Assembly (NCBI GenBank): GCA_019459485.1
Contig: JAIBEZ010000099.1
Span: forward strand, 1-64,000
Source of the DNA: Prolixibacteraceae bacterium
GTDB lineage: Bacteria > Bacteroidota > Bacteroidia > Bacteroidales > Prolixibacteraceae
DNA length: 64,000 nt
Direction of reading: 5' to 3'
Shown here: positions 44,103 through 52,076 of the stretch, in pieces
Layout of the letters: the number at the start of each line of letters is the position of its first letter
Numbering within the stretch: position 1 is the first letter of the stretch
Made by a program: the position numbers and the translations under genes
The notes under the pieces: generated by a model
Database searches by the model: none
What the model was told of the DNA's origin: nothing
Seen by the model: the letters and a program-made list of their open reading frames with translations, nothing else

Positions 44103-44326
44103 TGCAAATCTTCTTTGTCTAATTGATCCTGAGAGATTAGCTTTCCACTTTTTATATCCTCATCACTTAATTGGAGCATTAATATTTGCTCTTCGGTTAA
44201 TTGTACGGTGTCGTGGTTGACAGAACTGGAATTAACCAACTGATAAAGCGCTGAAAGATAATCCTTGTTGGTAATTGTCAATAGTTTGTCGATGATGTTA
44301 TTCCGTATAATGTCAGATGTGCTCAT
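44084..44326 (-). CDS. Antitoxin partner of the ParE-like toxin
   Basis: This 80-residue acidic protein overlaps the start of the toxin gene by 19 bases. Its N-terminus (STSDIIRNNIIDKLLTI) could form a small dimerising and DNA-binding unit. The C-terminus (LSDEDIKSGKLISQDQLDKEDLQWLKEL) is the acidic helix that usually wraps the toxin. Similar antitoxins in Bacteroidota are known only by context. The operon partner supports the assignment. Confidence 0.75.
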   Translation of the reverse strand: MSTSDIIRNNIIDKLLTITNKDYLSALYQLVNSSSVNHDTVQLTEEQILMLQLSDEDIKSGKLISQDQLDKEDLQWLKEL

Positions 44327-44451
44327 AGGTCAAAAGTTTGATCAAATATCGCAATTTTAATCAGATGCTTCAAATAATTTTTTACCATTGGCAACAGATT
44401 GAACAATCTTATCTGGATGAAGTCCTCACTAATTCTGCAGGAAAGAATTTG

Positions 44452-45606
44452 TTAATAGTCAAAGTCTTCGGGTTCTCCGTTTAGTATTCGTCCTTTCAGG
44501 ATATTTTTTCGGTATATTCCCACAATCTCGTCGCGATCATGTTTTTCCTTTATTTCCTGCGGCGATTCTTTGTTGAATCCCAATTCTTTCATCATGAGGT
44601 ATTCGTCGTAAGCAAAGTCAAGCGCTTCTACGATCTTTGTATTTTCGTATTCTTTGGCTGCCGCCATAATTGCTTTATCCCATGTCAAAAGGCTCTTGGG
44701 ATAAATTGGCCTGTCAGCAGTCAGTAAAAATCGAACAGCCTGATTTAAGTCGTCACTATCCGGACTTCGGTGTTCCTTTTCCTCCTGGTATTTGTAGTAT
44801 TTAAAAAGGGCTATGAAATGTTTGTCTTTCTCAAAATTCTTCGCAAAATCGAAGATATCCTTTCCCCAACCGTGAAGATACGGAGCCGGTTCCTGTGTAA
44901 CAGTCTGTGGAGGTTTTGTTTCTATTGTCTTGCGCGACTGGTCCATATAGAAATCTTCCATTGTTCCTTTGTGGTCGGGCAAGAGCAAAAGTGCGCCCGT
45001 TCCCATCCTCGAATCGTAGAAATCATACCAGCCGGGTAGATCGTCCATTAACCCATTTTCTGATTTTCTGGTCAGCTCATCGTAATCCTGCCATTGGCAA
45101 TAGTGATCGTCAACTTCGTCGTCTTCATCGAAACGCAGCAAATACTCCTTCATTAGTTCAACCTCACGTCTGGTGATGGCAGGGACGCAAGGGCAGGAGA
45201 GAATATGTTTTGCCCAGAATTCAAAATCGTACGAAATATCAATCCCATCAATCTCGAGTTGACCGGCCCTCCAACGCAATTGCATGTTGAACAATTTCTT
45301 CTGAAGGATAAGCCCCAGCACTTCTTCCGCTTTTTTCTGAAAACTTAGTTCCGAAATTTCCTTTTCGTGATACTTGTCTGCGTAATACTGCTGGCATTGC
45401 ACCAGATGCGCTTTTCTTGAAACATAGGTTTTCCTGAAGTTTTCGATGCTTTCGGGCCGATAGTTGGCAAAATACGCGTTGGCTTCGTCCGAGTTTTTGA
45501 TCTCTTCATAAAAATGCTCTTCCAGTTGCTTTAAATACTTCTGCTGTTCAAAGGCATCGGTTGGTATTAATGCTTTGTTGTATTCGAAATCATCGAAATT
45601 TATCAT
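44452..45606 (-). CDS. Uncharacterised 384-residue protein
   Basis: This cytoplasmic protein has no signal peptide and is acidic, with many Glu, Asp and Tyr. I recognise no domain. Helical segments dominate (YLKQLEEHFYEEIKNSDEANAYF, TYVSRKAHLVQCQQYYADKYHEKE). A central Asp-rich stretch (RFDEDDEVDDHYCQWQDYDEL) and a conserved-looking C-terminal part (YENTKIVEALDFAYDEYLMMKELGF) follow. Codon use is like its neighbours, and the frame is long and clean, so it is real. It stands 125 bases after the ParE pair and is likely a single gene. Confidence 0.65.
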   Translation of the reverse strand: MINFDDFEYNKALIPTDAFEQQKYLKQLEEHFYEEIKNSDEANAYFANYRPESIENFRKTYVSRKAHLVQCQQYYADKYHEKEISELSFQKKAEEVLGLILQKKLFNMQLRWRAGQLEIDGIDISYDFEFWAKHILSCPCVPAITRREVELMKEYLLRFDEDDEVDDHYCQWQDYDELTRKSENGLMDDLPGWYDFYDSRMGTGALLLLPDHKGTMEDFYMDQSRKTIETKPPQTVTQEPAPYLHGWGKDIFDFAKNFEKDKHFIALFKYYKYQEEKEHRSPDSDDLNQAVRFLLTADRPIYPKSLLTWDKAIMAAAKEYENTKIVEALDFAYDEYLMMKELGFNKESPQEIKEKHDRDEIVGIYRKNILKGRILNGEPEDFDY

Positions 45607-45761
45607 GACAAGGAGTTTAATGGTGTATGAAGTTCAAGTGCTTTTTTATATTGTTTCCGGTTCTTCATTCTATCAATAATATTGCGATTCTGTTCATTTC
45701 TGCCGGATTTTCTGCAACAACATTTATCGCGTCACGGGGCTGGTTCGGGTAGAACCCATTA

Positions 45762-45793
45762 AATCCTGACAGGTTTCAAAACCTTTCAGGATT
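45762..45793. terminator. Hairpin after the regulatory-domain gene
   Basis: AATCCTGA pairs with TCAGGATT, with an inner AGGTTT/AAACCT pairing. It lies 10 bases after the stop codon of the following minus-strand gene and may act as its terminator. The sequence resembles a short Bacteroidota intergenic repeat. Confidence 0.55.
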
Positions 45794-45802
45794 AGCCATC
45801 GT

Positions 45803-46735
45803 TTACACTTTGGCCAGTTTTACATCCACCGTTGTAAGTTCGCCGTTGTTCACATAAACCATCAGGGTTTGTTCGGCATAACCTGCTTTTTGGAGGGTAA
45901 TCCTGTACGTTCCGGCTGGCATTGAGTTCACGTAAAAACCACCTTTATTGGCTGTTTTCTTCACCAGCGAAGCTTCGCTGGCTGCGTAGGTTTTTGTTGC
46001 ATCGCCATCGGGCCAAAACGAAATGGCCACTCCTTTAATCGGTTCGCCGGTTTGCCCATCGGTAACCAGTCCTTTTACCGACATTTTCCTGTTTCCCGTT
46101 TCAATAATTTTCCTGACCGACTTATATCCGGCATAAAAATTCGCCTGAGTCAACCGCACAATCTCCACCACGGCATCCATGTTCGCGAGCGCTTCATCGC
46201 CTGCAACGAACAATTCGGCCAGTTGTTTGGTCGCCTGCACCTGGCCCACCTTAGCAACACGTGGAGAGGACTGCGTCTGCTTAGAATCGGTAATGGCCTG
46301 CAGCAGGGTCGCCTGCGTTTCTTCGGTGACCATGTAGTCGGCCAGCGAAGGCAGGTATTCTTGAGCGCGGTTGTAAATAAGTTGTGCCGTATCGGGCAAA
46401 ATCGTATCGGGCAAGCGCCTTAAATCCGTTTCAGTAAAACTGATTTCTTTCGCCAACTTCTGATTTTTATTCAATTTGGCAAAAGCCGTCAGTTTGCGGG
46501 AAGTATCAGCAGTTAAAACAACCATGTTTTCATTGTCGTCGTTTTTTTCGGCAGTCGTTCCGCTGGTATCAGTAGCTTGTGTTTCGGCAATCAGGTGAAT
46601 CTGGTCGCTGGTGGTTTTCAGGTTTGCAAGGTTTGCACTGAAGTTGGGGAGAGGGGCGGTGAAGTCGGTGTTTTTTTCACAGAAGTCAGCGGTAGCAATG
46701 TACATGCTGAAGCGGTTTTCTTGTTTCTTGTTCAT
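45803..46735 (-). CDS. Carboxypeptidase-regulatory-like domain protein without signal peptide
   Basis: This 310-residue protein has a helical N-terminal region (~1-215) of no known family, rich in Ala, Thr and Gln (TSDQIHLIAETQATDTSGTT). A C-terminal CarboxypepD_reg-like fold spans ~217-310 (SVKGLVTDGQTGEPIKGVAISFWPDG to TVDVKLAKV). Such domains normally sit on exported proteins, yet no signal peptide or TM helix is seen (MNKKQENRFSMYIATADF). Either the true start or the export route is unusual, or the domain acts inside the cell. Function is unknown. Confidence 0.65.
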   Translation of the reverse strand: MNKKQENRFSMYIATADFCEKNTDFTAPLPNFSANLANLKTTSDQIHLIAETQATDTSGTTAEKNDDNENMVVLTADTSRKLTAFAKLNKNQKLAKEISFTETDLRRLPDTILPDTAQLIYNRAQEYLPSLADYMVTEETQATLLQAITDSKQTQSSPRVAKVGQVQATKQLAELFVAGDEALANMDAVVEIVRLTQANFYAGYKSVRKIIETGNRKMSVKGLVTDGQTGEPIKGVAISFWPDGDATKTYAASEASLVKKTANKGGFYVNSMPAGTYRITLQKAGYAEQTLMVYVNNGELTTVDVKLAKV

Positions 46736-46903
46736 TTTGGGTTGAAATTTAGTTTTTAGATGGGATATAATTCATATTATGAAACTAAATTACAACATTA
46801 CAACATGAATGACAAGTGGTTTTTTAATTATTTTCAATAATATTTAGCATGTCATCTAAATAAAACAGCAATTCCATTTTATGATATTATCCATCATTCA
46901 CCA

Positions 46904-47186
46904 ATGCTTGCCTGTCATCCTGCAAATATTGCCTGTCATCTGCCAATGCTTACCTGTCATCTTGCAGATACTTCCATTCTTCCTTTAAATATGCCTTGTC
47001 ATCGGGCGATGTTTTCTTGTGATCGTACAATGCTTGTGTGTCATCGAACAATGCTTGCCTGTCATATTACATTGCTTGCGTTTCATATTAAAAATATCAC
47101 TCGTCATATTACAATGCTTGCCTGTCATCGTGCTGTGCTTGCCTGTGATATTACAATATGCTTGCCTGTCATCGTGCAAATACGAG
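46904..47186. repeat. 21-bp degenerate tandem repeat array
   Basis: About 12-13 imperfect units with consensus close to CAATGCTTGCCTGTCAT plus four variable bases run without spacers. The period is 21 bases, so both strands stay open in several frames and encode heptads such as MLACHxx on the plus strand and MTGKHxx on the minus strand. I see no promoter or real start, and judge it non-coding. The array occupies most of the 46736-47472 gap. Confidence 0.85.
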
Positions 47187-47257
47187 TTATCACCGTTTGG
47201 AGATAAAAAAAAGGGTTCTATAAAGTTGGGTGTGGGTAAAATGAAGCAAGCATTTTC

Positions 47258-47370
47258 AGGTGCAGCGCACCGTTGATAGTTGTAGTATATATGATGCAAT
47301 ACACACAAAAGGTGCGGAGCACCGAAATATAAGCACCTATTATTTTGTAGTATTGCGGTGCGCTGCACCT
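47258..47370. repeat. Palindromic element with perfect 15-bp terminal inverted repeats
   Basis: AGGTGCAGCGCACCG (47258-47272) is the exact reverse complement of 47356-47370. An inner palindrome, GGTGCGGAGCACC, lies at 47311-47323. A further palindrome, CCCCGATTAATCGGGG, follows at 47399-47414. Short non-coding elements like this are scattered in Bacteroidota genomes. The ORFs through it are not real genes. Confidence 0.8.
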
Positions 47371-47472
47371 TACCAACTTTTATCTACTTTTTTTACTACC
47401 CCGATTAATCGGGGCGGCTCTGCCGCTTTCAGATAGCTAATGATTGGGTGGCTACAATAGTTGGCCGGAATC

Positions 47473-47580
47473 CTATTGTTCAAGAATTGTTTTTAAGTTT
47501 TCGAGCCCGTTTTGTAAATCAGGAGCCAGCATTTCTTCCATGTTCATGGCGATCATCATCAGGTACATCGGGTATTTCAT
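47473..47580 (-). pseudogene. Probable C-terminal remnant of an SRPBCC-family gene
   Basis: A 35-codon frame (start KYPMYLMMIAMNM, end GLENLKTILEQ) looks like the last helix of an SRPBCC (Bet v1-like) protein, whose members often end in a G-L-x-x-L-K helix. It lies 9 bases after the stop of the DUF4287 gene and in the same frame. The ~110-140 upstream residues of an intact domain are absent. It is too short for a working domain. The family call rests on a short segment and may be wrong. Confidence 0.4.
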
Positions 47581-47589
47581 TTTCAGCAG

Positions 47590-48144
47590 TTAATTCGACT
47601 TATTATAAGCAAGACGAATCCAGTCAATAACTTCCGGAGTTATTTCATTTTCCGATTCGATTTTAATCTTGTGCGAGCACATCGCGTTTGCACCGGTTAT
47701 TAGTTCCAGAATTCCATCAGGCTCCTGACCTTTCAGGTTCAGGCAAACCTCGAAACGGGTTTTGGTAGCTGGCTGCAAAATGGCAAACTGGCGTTTTCTG
47801 CGGAGGCTCACATAGGCGTTTTTGGGCGCAATTTCAAAATCGGAGCCAAACTGACTGATTTCGGACATCAACCTGTTGTAGATGGGACGAAGATGCTCTT
47901 TTCCTTTGTATTGATTATCAATCAGCAGATCCGGATTTTCAGCCGAACCGGCATCGGTGCCCAGGGTTTTATGGGCCACCAGATTGGCATAGCCGTATGT
48001 GAAATTGAATTCCTCTTTTAGGAATTTCTGGATTTCACTGTGCCTGACCAATTGTTTCGATTTTACAATTTCTATCCACTCTTCGAGCGGTTTACCTGTA
48101 ATTTTGTGCAGGTTTTCCATCATTGTTTTTTCTGCCTGATCCAT
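47590..48144 (-). CDS. DUF4287/DUF5655 domain protein
   Basis: This 184-residue protein has an N-terminal DUF4287 part (~3-70: MENLHKITGKPLEEWIEIVKSKQLVRHSEIQKFLKEEFNFTYGYANLVAHK) and a C-terminal DUF5655 part (~85-180: HLRPIYNRLMSEISQFGSDFEIAPKNAYVSLRRKRQFAILQPATKTRFEVCLNLKG). Both are widespread but of unknown function. It ends 9 bases before the SRPBCC-like remnant and starts 3 bases after a DUF1801 gene. Small proteins of these families often group together in Bacteroidota. Confidence 0.85.
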   Translation of the reverse strand: MDQAEKTMMENLHKITGKPLEEWIEIVKSKQLVRHSEIQKFLKEEFNFTYGYANLVAHKTLGTDAGSAENPDLLIDNQYKGKEHLRPIYNRLMSEISQFGSDFEIAPKNAYVSLRRKRQFAILQPATKTRFEVCLNLKGQEPDGILELITGANAMCSHKIKIESENEITPEVIDWIRLAYNKSN

Positions 48145-48147
48145 AGT

Positions 48148-48618
48148 TTAATGGCTTTTATTGTTTTTAAGATAGGTCAATTCGTACAAACCAATCCATT
48201 CGTCCACTCCCATTTTTTTAACCAATTCACCAATCAATGCATACGGAATTTGGCTCATATTTTTAAACCGGATACAGCCTTTGCCCATATCCAGTTTCAG
48301 TTTGCTGTGTTTGGGATATTCTTCGGTGAACCATTTCAGCAAGGATTGATTGGCGTAAATACCCATGTGGTAGAGGGCGATGAAGTTTTTCTGAGCGGCG
48401 AGCGCCAGAAAAGGCAATGGAAGTTTGTCTTTGGTGTGATATCCTTTCGGGTAAATACTGAAAGGCACTACATAGCCGATCATTCCGTAACTCATTTCTT
48501 CGGCAAAACCAGTTGGTAGATTTTCGAGGATCGTTTTGCGGAGCTGGATGAACGCTTCGAGCTTATCATCTGCAATCTCACTTACATATTCGTCAGGGGT
48601 GGCTGCTTTCGACTGCAT
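48148..48618 (-). CDS. DUF1801 (YdhG-like) domain protein
   Basis: This 156-residue protein matches DUF1801: DKLEAFIQLRKTILENLPTGFAEEMSYGMIGYVVPFS, then LPFLALAAQKNFIALYHMGIYA, and GKGCIRFKNMSQIPYALIGELV at the end. The fold is YdhG-like, with unknown biochemical role. It lies 3 bases before the DUF4287 gene and forms an operon with it. Confidence 0.87.
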   Translation of the reverse strand: MQSKAATPDEYVSEIADDKLEAFIQLRKTILENLPTGFAEEMSYGMIGYVVPFSIYPKGYHTKDKLPLPFLALAAQKNFIALYHMGIYANQSLLKWFTEEYPKHSKLKLDMGKGCIRFKNMSQIPYALIGELVKKMGVDEWIGLYELTYLKNNKSH

Positions 48619-48695
48619 GGCTGTTGAGTTTATTAGAGTAATAAGCTAACTAACAACCATGTAAATGGAAAGGTTTAATGGGTGATGCAGCGTCA

Positions 48696-48751
48696 TGCCG
48701 AACTTGTTTCGGCATCCCTTTCATGATGGGACCCCGAAATGAATTCGGGGT
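48696..48751. repeat. Two-hairpin intergenic repeat, family C, copy 1
   Basis: TGCCGAA/TTCGGCA (48696-48714) and ACCCCGAA/TTCGGGGT (48731-48751) form two hairpins between the ECF operon and the DUF1801 gene. A related pair is at 58302-58356. Confidence 0.75.
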
Positions 48752-48785
48752 GACTGGAACCCGTTAAAATCGAGTTAACACAACA

Positions 48786-49478
48786 CTACTTTTGGTCGGT
48801 TTCCGTTTCATCCAGTTCCGTCAGTGTTTCATTCAGGCTAACCAGATAGCGGCCATACAGCTTATTGAATCCCCAGCGAAGAAGAAAAAAAGTGCCTGCA
48901 ATCATCGGAACCAAGACAGCCAGACCAACACCTATAATCAGTATTATTTTTGAAGTAGAAAGATTTTCCAGCCCGCCGGATGCATTTCCTGTACTGAATT
49001 TAATTCCTTCATAAAGTCCGGCGGCAAAGCTTACGATCATGTTGATCAGTAAAATGATGACAGCCAGGTAAAACAACCGCCGGTAGGTTTTCAATGTATC
49101 CAGAATCCCTGTCAGAAATTCTTTTAAATGAATGTCAACCGAAAAGTTTCGTTTTATTTTCAGGTAACGGATCACAAAAAAAAGGTAGGTGGTAATAATA
49201 AGCATATTTGAAAAAATATCCAGTGGAATCATCCACGACGGATACTGAATTGGTTCTTTAATCAGAATTTTCGAAAGGTACAAATCATCAAAAATGACAT
49301 AGGCGATGTATGCAAGCAAAATACCAATGCCTATCCGTATGTTTCTATCAATTTTCTCAACCAGTGTTTTGGTTTGGTTTCGTAGCAGCTCATTGATAGA
49401 CTCTTTGCCCAGATGATGTTTATCCGCCTCCTGAGAAGAATATGTATTCCACGCCGATTTTAAATCATTTAAATCCAT
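48786..49478 (-). CDS. Membrane protein encoded with an ECF sigma factor, possible anti-sigma factor
   Basis: This 230-residue protein begins with a ~50-residue cytoplasmic segment (DLNDLKSAWNTYSSQEADKHHLGKESINELL). Four hydrophobic helices follow (~52-72, 85-105, 138-160, 178-200). Its start lies 2 bases after the sigma gene's stop, so they are co-transcribed. In Bacteroidota the gene after an ECF sigma factor is often an anti-sigma factor with a short cytoplasmic domain; the layout fits, but no known anti-sigma motif (HxxxCxxC) is present. Confidence 0.7.
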   Translation of the reverse strand: MDLNDLKSAWNTYSSQEADKHHLGKESINELLRNQTKTLVEKIDRNIRIGIGILLAYIAYVIFDDLYLSKILIKEPIQYPSWMIPLDIFSNMLIITTYLFFVIRYLKIKRNFSVDIHLKEFLTGILDTLKTYRRLFYLAVIILLINMIVSFAAGLYEGIKFSTGNASGGLENLSTSKIILIIGVGLAVLVPMIAGTFFLLRWGFNKLYGRYLVSLNETLTELDETETDQK

Positions 49479-49480
49479 CT

Positions 49481-49969
49481 TTATCCCTCTGTGATCATTA
49501 ACAACTTCAACTTCTTCTTGATGCGATTCATTTTTACCCTGACATAATTTTGGGTGATCCCGGTAATTTCAGCAATTTCTTCGTATTTCTTGTCTTCCAA
49601 AAACAGCAGAATGATCGATTTTTCGATACCTGTCAACTGCGAAACTGCCCTGTTCAGCAACTTGATCTGGTCTTCCGTGGTCGTATCGTATGCTTCAACG
49701 GCCAGCTGCAAATTTTCGTATGGAATTCCCGTTTTGTCAGGTTGCCTTTTATCTTTTTTGAAACTGGTAATTGCAGTGTTCAAGGCCACCCGGTACATCC
49801 ATGTCGAAAATTTTGACTCGTTTCTGAAGGAAGAAAATGATTTCCACAATTGCACCAGAATTTCCTGAAATAAGTCACGCCGGTCTTCTTCCGAATCGCA
49901 ATAGATGGAGCAAACCTTGTGAATAATTCCCTGGTTCTCTGTGATTATTTGTAAAAACTCTTTCTCCAA
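49481..49969 (-). CDS. RNA polymerase ECF-type sigma factor
   Basis: This 162-residue protein has region 2 (~20-85: DRRDLFQEILVQLWKSFSSFRNESKFSTWMYRVALNTAI) and region 4 (~105-158: LSQ-like RAVSQLTGIEKSIILLFLEDKKYEEIAEITGITQNYVRVKMNRIKKKL). The size is right for the extracytoplasmic-function group. The target promoter is not known; it may control its own operon with the membrane protein that follows. Confidence 0.95.
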   Translation of the reverse strand: MEKEFLQIITENQGIIHKVCSIYCDSEEDRRDLFQEILVQLWKSFSSFRNESKFSTWMYRVALNTAITSFKKDKRQPDKTGIPYENLQLAVEAYDTTTEDQIKLLNRAVSQLTGIEKSIILLFLEDKKYEEIAEITGITQNYVRVKMNRIKKKLKLLMITEG

Positions 49970-50008
49970 AATGTGGCTTATTAGTCTGCAAAAACTGATT
50001 TCATTACA

Positions 50009-50797
50009 TTAACTCATTTTCAGGAAATTAACTTCTTGCGGAGTTAGAAAGCGGTAGCGTCCGCGTGGCAAATCTTTTTTTGTGAGTCCGGCAAAAAGTA
50101 CCCGGTCGAGTTTTTCAACATGGTAGCCGAAATGCTCGAAAATGCGGCGCACAATGCGGTTTTTTCCTGAATGGATTTCAATACCAACCTGACGGGCATC
50201 GTCGGCTTCGATGAATTGAATGTCGTCGGCGGCAATCAATCCGTCTTCCAGCTCAATTCCGTTGGCAACTTTCTCCATGTCTTCCCGGGTAAAGTCCCGG
50301 TCGAGCTGGATATGATAAACCTTTTTCTTCTCGTAACTCGGATGGGTCAGCTTTTTAGTCAGTTCGCCGTCGTTGGTAAAAAGCAACAGCCCGGTGGTTT
50401 GAATGTCAAGCCGTCCAACAGGGTAAATCCTTTCCTGGCATGCACCCTGAACCAGTTCCATCACCGTTCTGCCCGCATGTGGATCTTCAAGAGTAGTGGA
50501 AAAACCTTTCGGCTTGTTGAGCAAGATATACACTTTGCGTTCCGGATTCAAGCGTTTTCCGTCAAAAATGATCTCGTCGTCGAGGGTTACTTTTCGTCCG
50601 AGTTCTGTAACTACCTCGCCATTTATGGTTACCAAACCCTTGCTGATGAGGTCGTCGGCATCGCGGCGCGAACAAACTCCGGCGTTCGAAATGTATTTGT
50701 TAAGGCGGATCAATCCGTCGCCCGAAGGTTCAGGAGCAGGTTCACTAACTGCTGGTTTCTTTTTTAAAGTGATTATTTTCTTTGGCTGCTCTTTCAT
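50009..50797 (-). CDS. Pseudouridine synthase of the RsuA/RluB family
   Basis: This 262-residue protein has an N-terminal S4 RNA-binding domain (~29-75: IRLNKYISNAGVCSRRDADDLISKGLVTINGEVV) and a catalytic domain with the family motif GRLDIQTTGLLLFTNDGELTKKLTHP, where the Asp attacks uridine. It modifies a single uridine in 16S or 23S rRNA. The Lys-rich N-terminus is an extra arm. The exact site (RluB, RluE/F or RsuA-like) cannot be told. Confidence 0.92.
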   Translation of the reverse strand: MKEQPKKIITLKKKPAVSEPAPEPSGDGLIRLNKYISNAGVCSRRDADDLISKGLVTINGEVVTELGRKVTLDDEIIFDGKRLNPERKVYILLNKPKGFSTTLEDPHAGRTVMELVQGACQERIYPVGRLDIQTTGLLLFTNDGELTKKLTHPSYEKKKVYHIQLDRDFTREDMEKVANGIELEDGLIAADDIQFIEADDARQVGIEIHSGKNRIVRRIFEHFGYHVEKLDRVLFAGLTKKDLPRGRYRFLTPQEVNFLKMS

Positions 50798-51056
50798 TCG
50801 AAAATATCGTTATTAATTAATTGATTATTAAGCGTTCTCATGGAACTCGCACGCCATAAAGCGGTCACTTTGAACATTAATTTTCATTCTATTTTTGTGC
50901 CGCCACCTTTGAAATAAATTACAGCGGCATGTTCGTTTCATGTGTTTATAATTTGTTTTTTAATTGCCACATAGCCTGTCCCGATTTGTCGGGAGAACTC
51001 GCCATAGACAATCATGCTCATGTGTGAGAGTATCTCTCATGGCTCGTTTCATAATT

Positions 51057-51830
51057 TCAATGTCCTTCCTCACGGTAAATTTTGTATTGTTCTTTAATGG
51101 CATTGCGCACATCGTACTCTGTCGAGGTATAATCAAGTACTTCCTTGCTGTTAAAATAAAACATAAAGTCATCTGCTGCGGAATCACTCAACCCGGTTAG
51201 TCTCATAACCAGTTCTTTGTTATAGTATTGCGATAATATTTCCCAATGCTTTTCCGTAAGGATGGCTTTTCGGGTCTCACGTTTTTCGCGCTCGCGTTTG
51301 CTGGTGTAATATTGCAGAAAACTTACCGGATTAAAAACTGCCGCCAAAACCGGTGGCTTTTCATTGTATGCATCGCCACGAAGTTGCGGATCGATTTCAA
51401 CTTTTTTAGCCACAGGAACGCCGTGCATATTCACTTTTTGCTGTTCGCCCTGAACTTTTACTTCAGGAAGAGCAAACCGGATGGGTTTGGCATACAGCAG
51501 CAATACATTCATTTCGCTGTAGTTAACAGGAATGCGAACGGTGGTTTTTGAAAACCCAAGGGCCGAAATTGAAAGACTGTCGATGTTCAGTATATCCATT
51601 GAAAAACGGCCCAGTTCATCGGTACTTACGCCGGTGTTGGTTCTGAAATTAACTACAAATGCAAACGGCACGGGCATTTCATCGTCAAGGTTCAAAACTT
51701 GTCCCTTCAGCCTGACGGGCATCGGGTCAATTTCTTCCGGCTCCTCCTGTGCAATCATGTTGAAAGTGCTCAGGAATAAAACCAAAAAAAATATGATTTT
51801 AACAACAAGATGACGGTTGTAAATTAACAT
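51057..51830 (-). CDS. Secreted carboxypeptidase-regulatory-like domain protein
   Basis: This 257-residue protein has a signal peptide (~1-27, ending FNMIAQ). A CarboxypepD_reg-like domain at ~38-110 (VRLKGQVLNLDDEMPVPFAFVVNFRTNTG) is followed by a helical C-terminal region (EKHWEILSQYYNKELVMRLTGLSDSAADDFMFYF) common to a Bacteroidota family with no known role. It is a single gene. The 50798-51056 gap after it holds an imperfect GAGAGTATCTCTC inverted repeat and no gene. Confidence 0.8.
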   Translation of the reverse strand: MLIYNRHLVVKIIFFLVLFLSTFNMIAQEEPEEIDPMPVRLKGQVLNLDDEMPVPFAFVVNFRTNTGVSTDELGRFSMDILNIDSLSISALGFSKTTVRIPVNYSEMNVLLLYAKPIRFALPEVKVQGEQQKVNMHGVPVAKKVEIDPQLRGDAYNEKPPVLAAVFNPVSFLQYYTSKREREKRETRKAILTEKHWEILSQYYNKELVMRLTGLSDSAADDFMFYFNSKEVLDYTSTEYDVRNAIKEQYKIYREEGH

Positions 51831-52076
51831 TTTGTAATCAAAGATTTCAATATTTTGAACTTTTAGCTTTGCTCAACTTCCATGGGAACAATACATTTCA
51901 GGCAAAAGTAAAAAAATAGAAACAATAACAAGCCTGAAGTAACATTCGTTAACCGCTTTTAACAGACCTGAACAAAATAATGCTCCGGTTATAACCGCTT
52001 CATTATTGTGTATTGATTTCTCATGAAGAATGTTTAATTTAACGTATTCAATTTTAGTATTCATTCATCCAAAAAA

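Noticed and set aside
46904-47186. Regular repeats that might be a CRISPR array
   Set aside because: Units follow each other with no unique spacers, are degenerate, and have no cas genes nearby. They form a simple 21-bp tandem array.
46904-47368. Open frames on both strands through the tandem repeat and palindromic element
   Set aside because: The 21-base period without stops keeps frames open on both strands, and the frames run into a palindromic repeat. No signal, domain or plausible start supports translation.
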